From: Candidatus Tenderia sp.
GTDB lineage: Bacteria > Pseudomonadota > Gammaproteobacteria > Tenderiales > Tenderiaceae
Direction: 5' to 3'
DNA length: 5,243 bases
Assembly: GCA_030148045.1 (NCBI GenBank)
Contig: JASBUE010000148.1
Span: 1 to 5,243, forward strand
Position numbers and translations under genes: made by a program. Below the pieces are notes generated by a model that was not told where the DNA came from, searched no databases, and worked only from the letters and a program-made list of their open reading frames with translations. Shown here piece after piece: positions 5,083-5,243 of the stretch. Numbering within the stretch: position 1 is the first letter of the stretch; each line of letters starts with the position of its first letter.

Positions 5083-5243
5083 ATGAACAATCCCCGGGAC
5101 CCGCAAAAACCCACCGCCCTGAGCTACCGTGACGCCGGCGTCGACATAGAGGCCGGTAACGACCTGGTGGAAGTGATCAAGCCCGTCGCCGCCCGCACCC
5201 GCCGCCCCGGCGTGATGGCCGGCCTGGGGGGGTTCGGCGCCCT
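5083..5243 (+). CDS. purM: Phosphoribosylformylglycinamidine cyclo-ligase, N-terminal part
   Basis: PurM closes formylglycinamidine ribonucleotide to aminoimidazole ribonucleotide using ATP, the fifth step of de novo purine synthesis, in the cytoplasm. Only the first 53 complete codons are present; the gene runs off the right edge. The N-terminus shows the family hallmarks LSYRDAGVDIEAG (13-25) and, after VIKPVAARTRRPGVM, the glycine-rich stretch AGLGGFGAL. Both closely follow the E. coli protein as I remember it. The ATG at 5083 gives the expected short leader of about 12 residues before the SYRDAG motif. The upstream ribosome site is poor (AAAGAG ends 12 bases away). It is transcribed away from the DUF2066 operon. 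No frame damage is seen in the visible part. Confidence 0.95.
   Translation, partial: MNNPRDPQKPTALSYRDAGVDIEAGNDLVEVIKPVAARTRRPGVMAGLGGFGA

Noticed and set aside
4140..5132. 330-codon + strand open frame across DUF2066, the intergenic region and the purM start
   Set aside because: It is antisense to DUF2066 and overlaps purM out of frame; composition is low-complexity Gln/Gly/His-rich. No ribosome site or family match.
1..5243. CRISPR array, phage genes, insertion sequence or defence system
   Set aside because: No regularly spaced repeats, no transposase or integrase frames and no defence-type domains are present; most of the window is core metabolism and cell maintenance.

Overview
The window looks like chromosomal DNA from a GC-rich gammaproteobacterium, probably of the purple-sulfur or sulfur-oxidiser (Chromatiales-like) side. 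This rests on the gene set (purM divergent from a DUF2066 gene, then perM and hda) and on protein similarity; the exact lineage is inference.

Layout, right to left. The first 53 codons of purM run off the right edge on the + strand. A 142-base divergent intergenic region separates it from a tightly packed minus-strand cluster of five genes: a secreted DUF2066 protein (4940-3822), a CDP-alcohol phosphatidyltransferase (3825-3259), an AI-2E/PerM-family membrane protein (3250-2153), the DnaA-inactivating AAA+ protein Hda (2137-1418) and quinolinate phosphoribosyltransferase NadC (1410-583). Gaps are between a 4-base overlap and 15 bases, so this is very likely one operon. Five bases after the nadC stop, a perfect 17-bp inverted repeat (524-577) closes the unit. 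It has no T-run and resembles a dispersed palindromic element more than a standard intrinsic terminator.

The left 520 bases differ in character. They are AT-rich in the middle and hold one probable small gene on the minus strand: 56 codons from a GTG at 290, with an AAGGAG ribosome site and a good sigma70-type promoter whose -10 overlaps an inverted repeat. Its product is an unrecognised, basic, mostly helical protein. The extreme left edge carries overlapping open frames that may be the remains of, or an edge of, another gene.

How the genes fit together: the operon joins envelope and membrane functions (DUF2066 protein, phospholipid head-group enzyme, PerM) with replication control (Hda) and NAD synthesis (NadC), next to a purine gene. 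Most of the window is ordinary core genome. The parts worth a second look are the small promoter-bearing gene with its ATTTGT motifs, the perfect palindrome behind nadC, and nadC's position in this operon.
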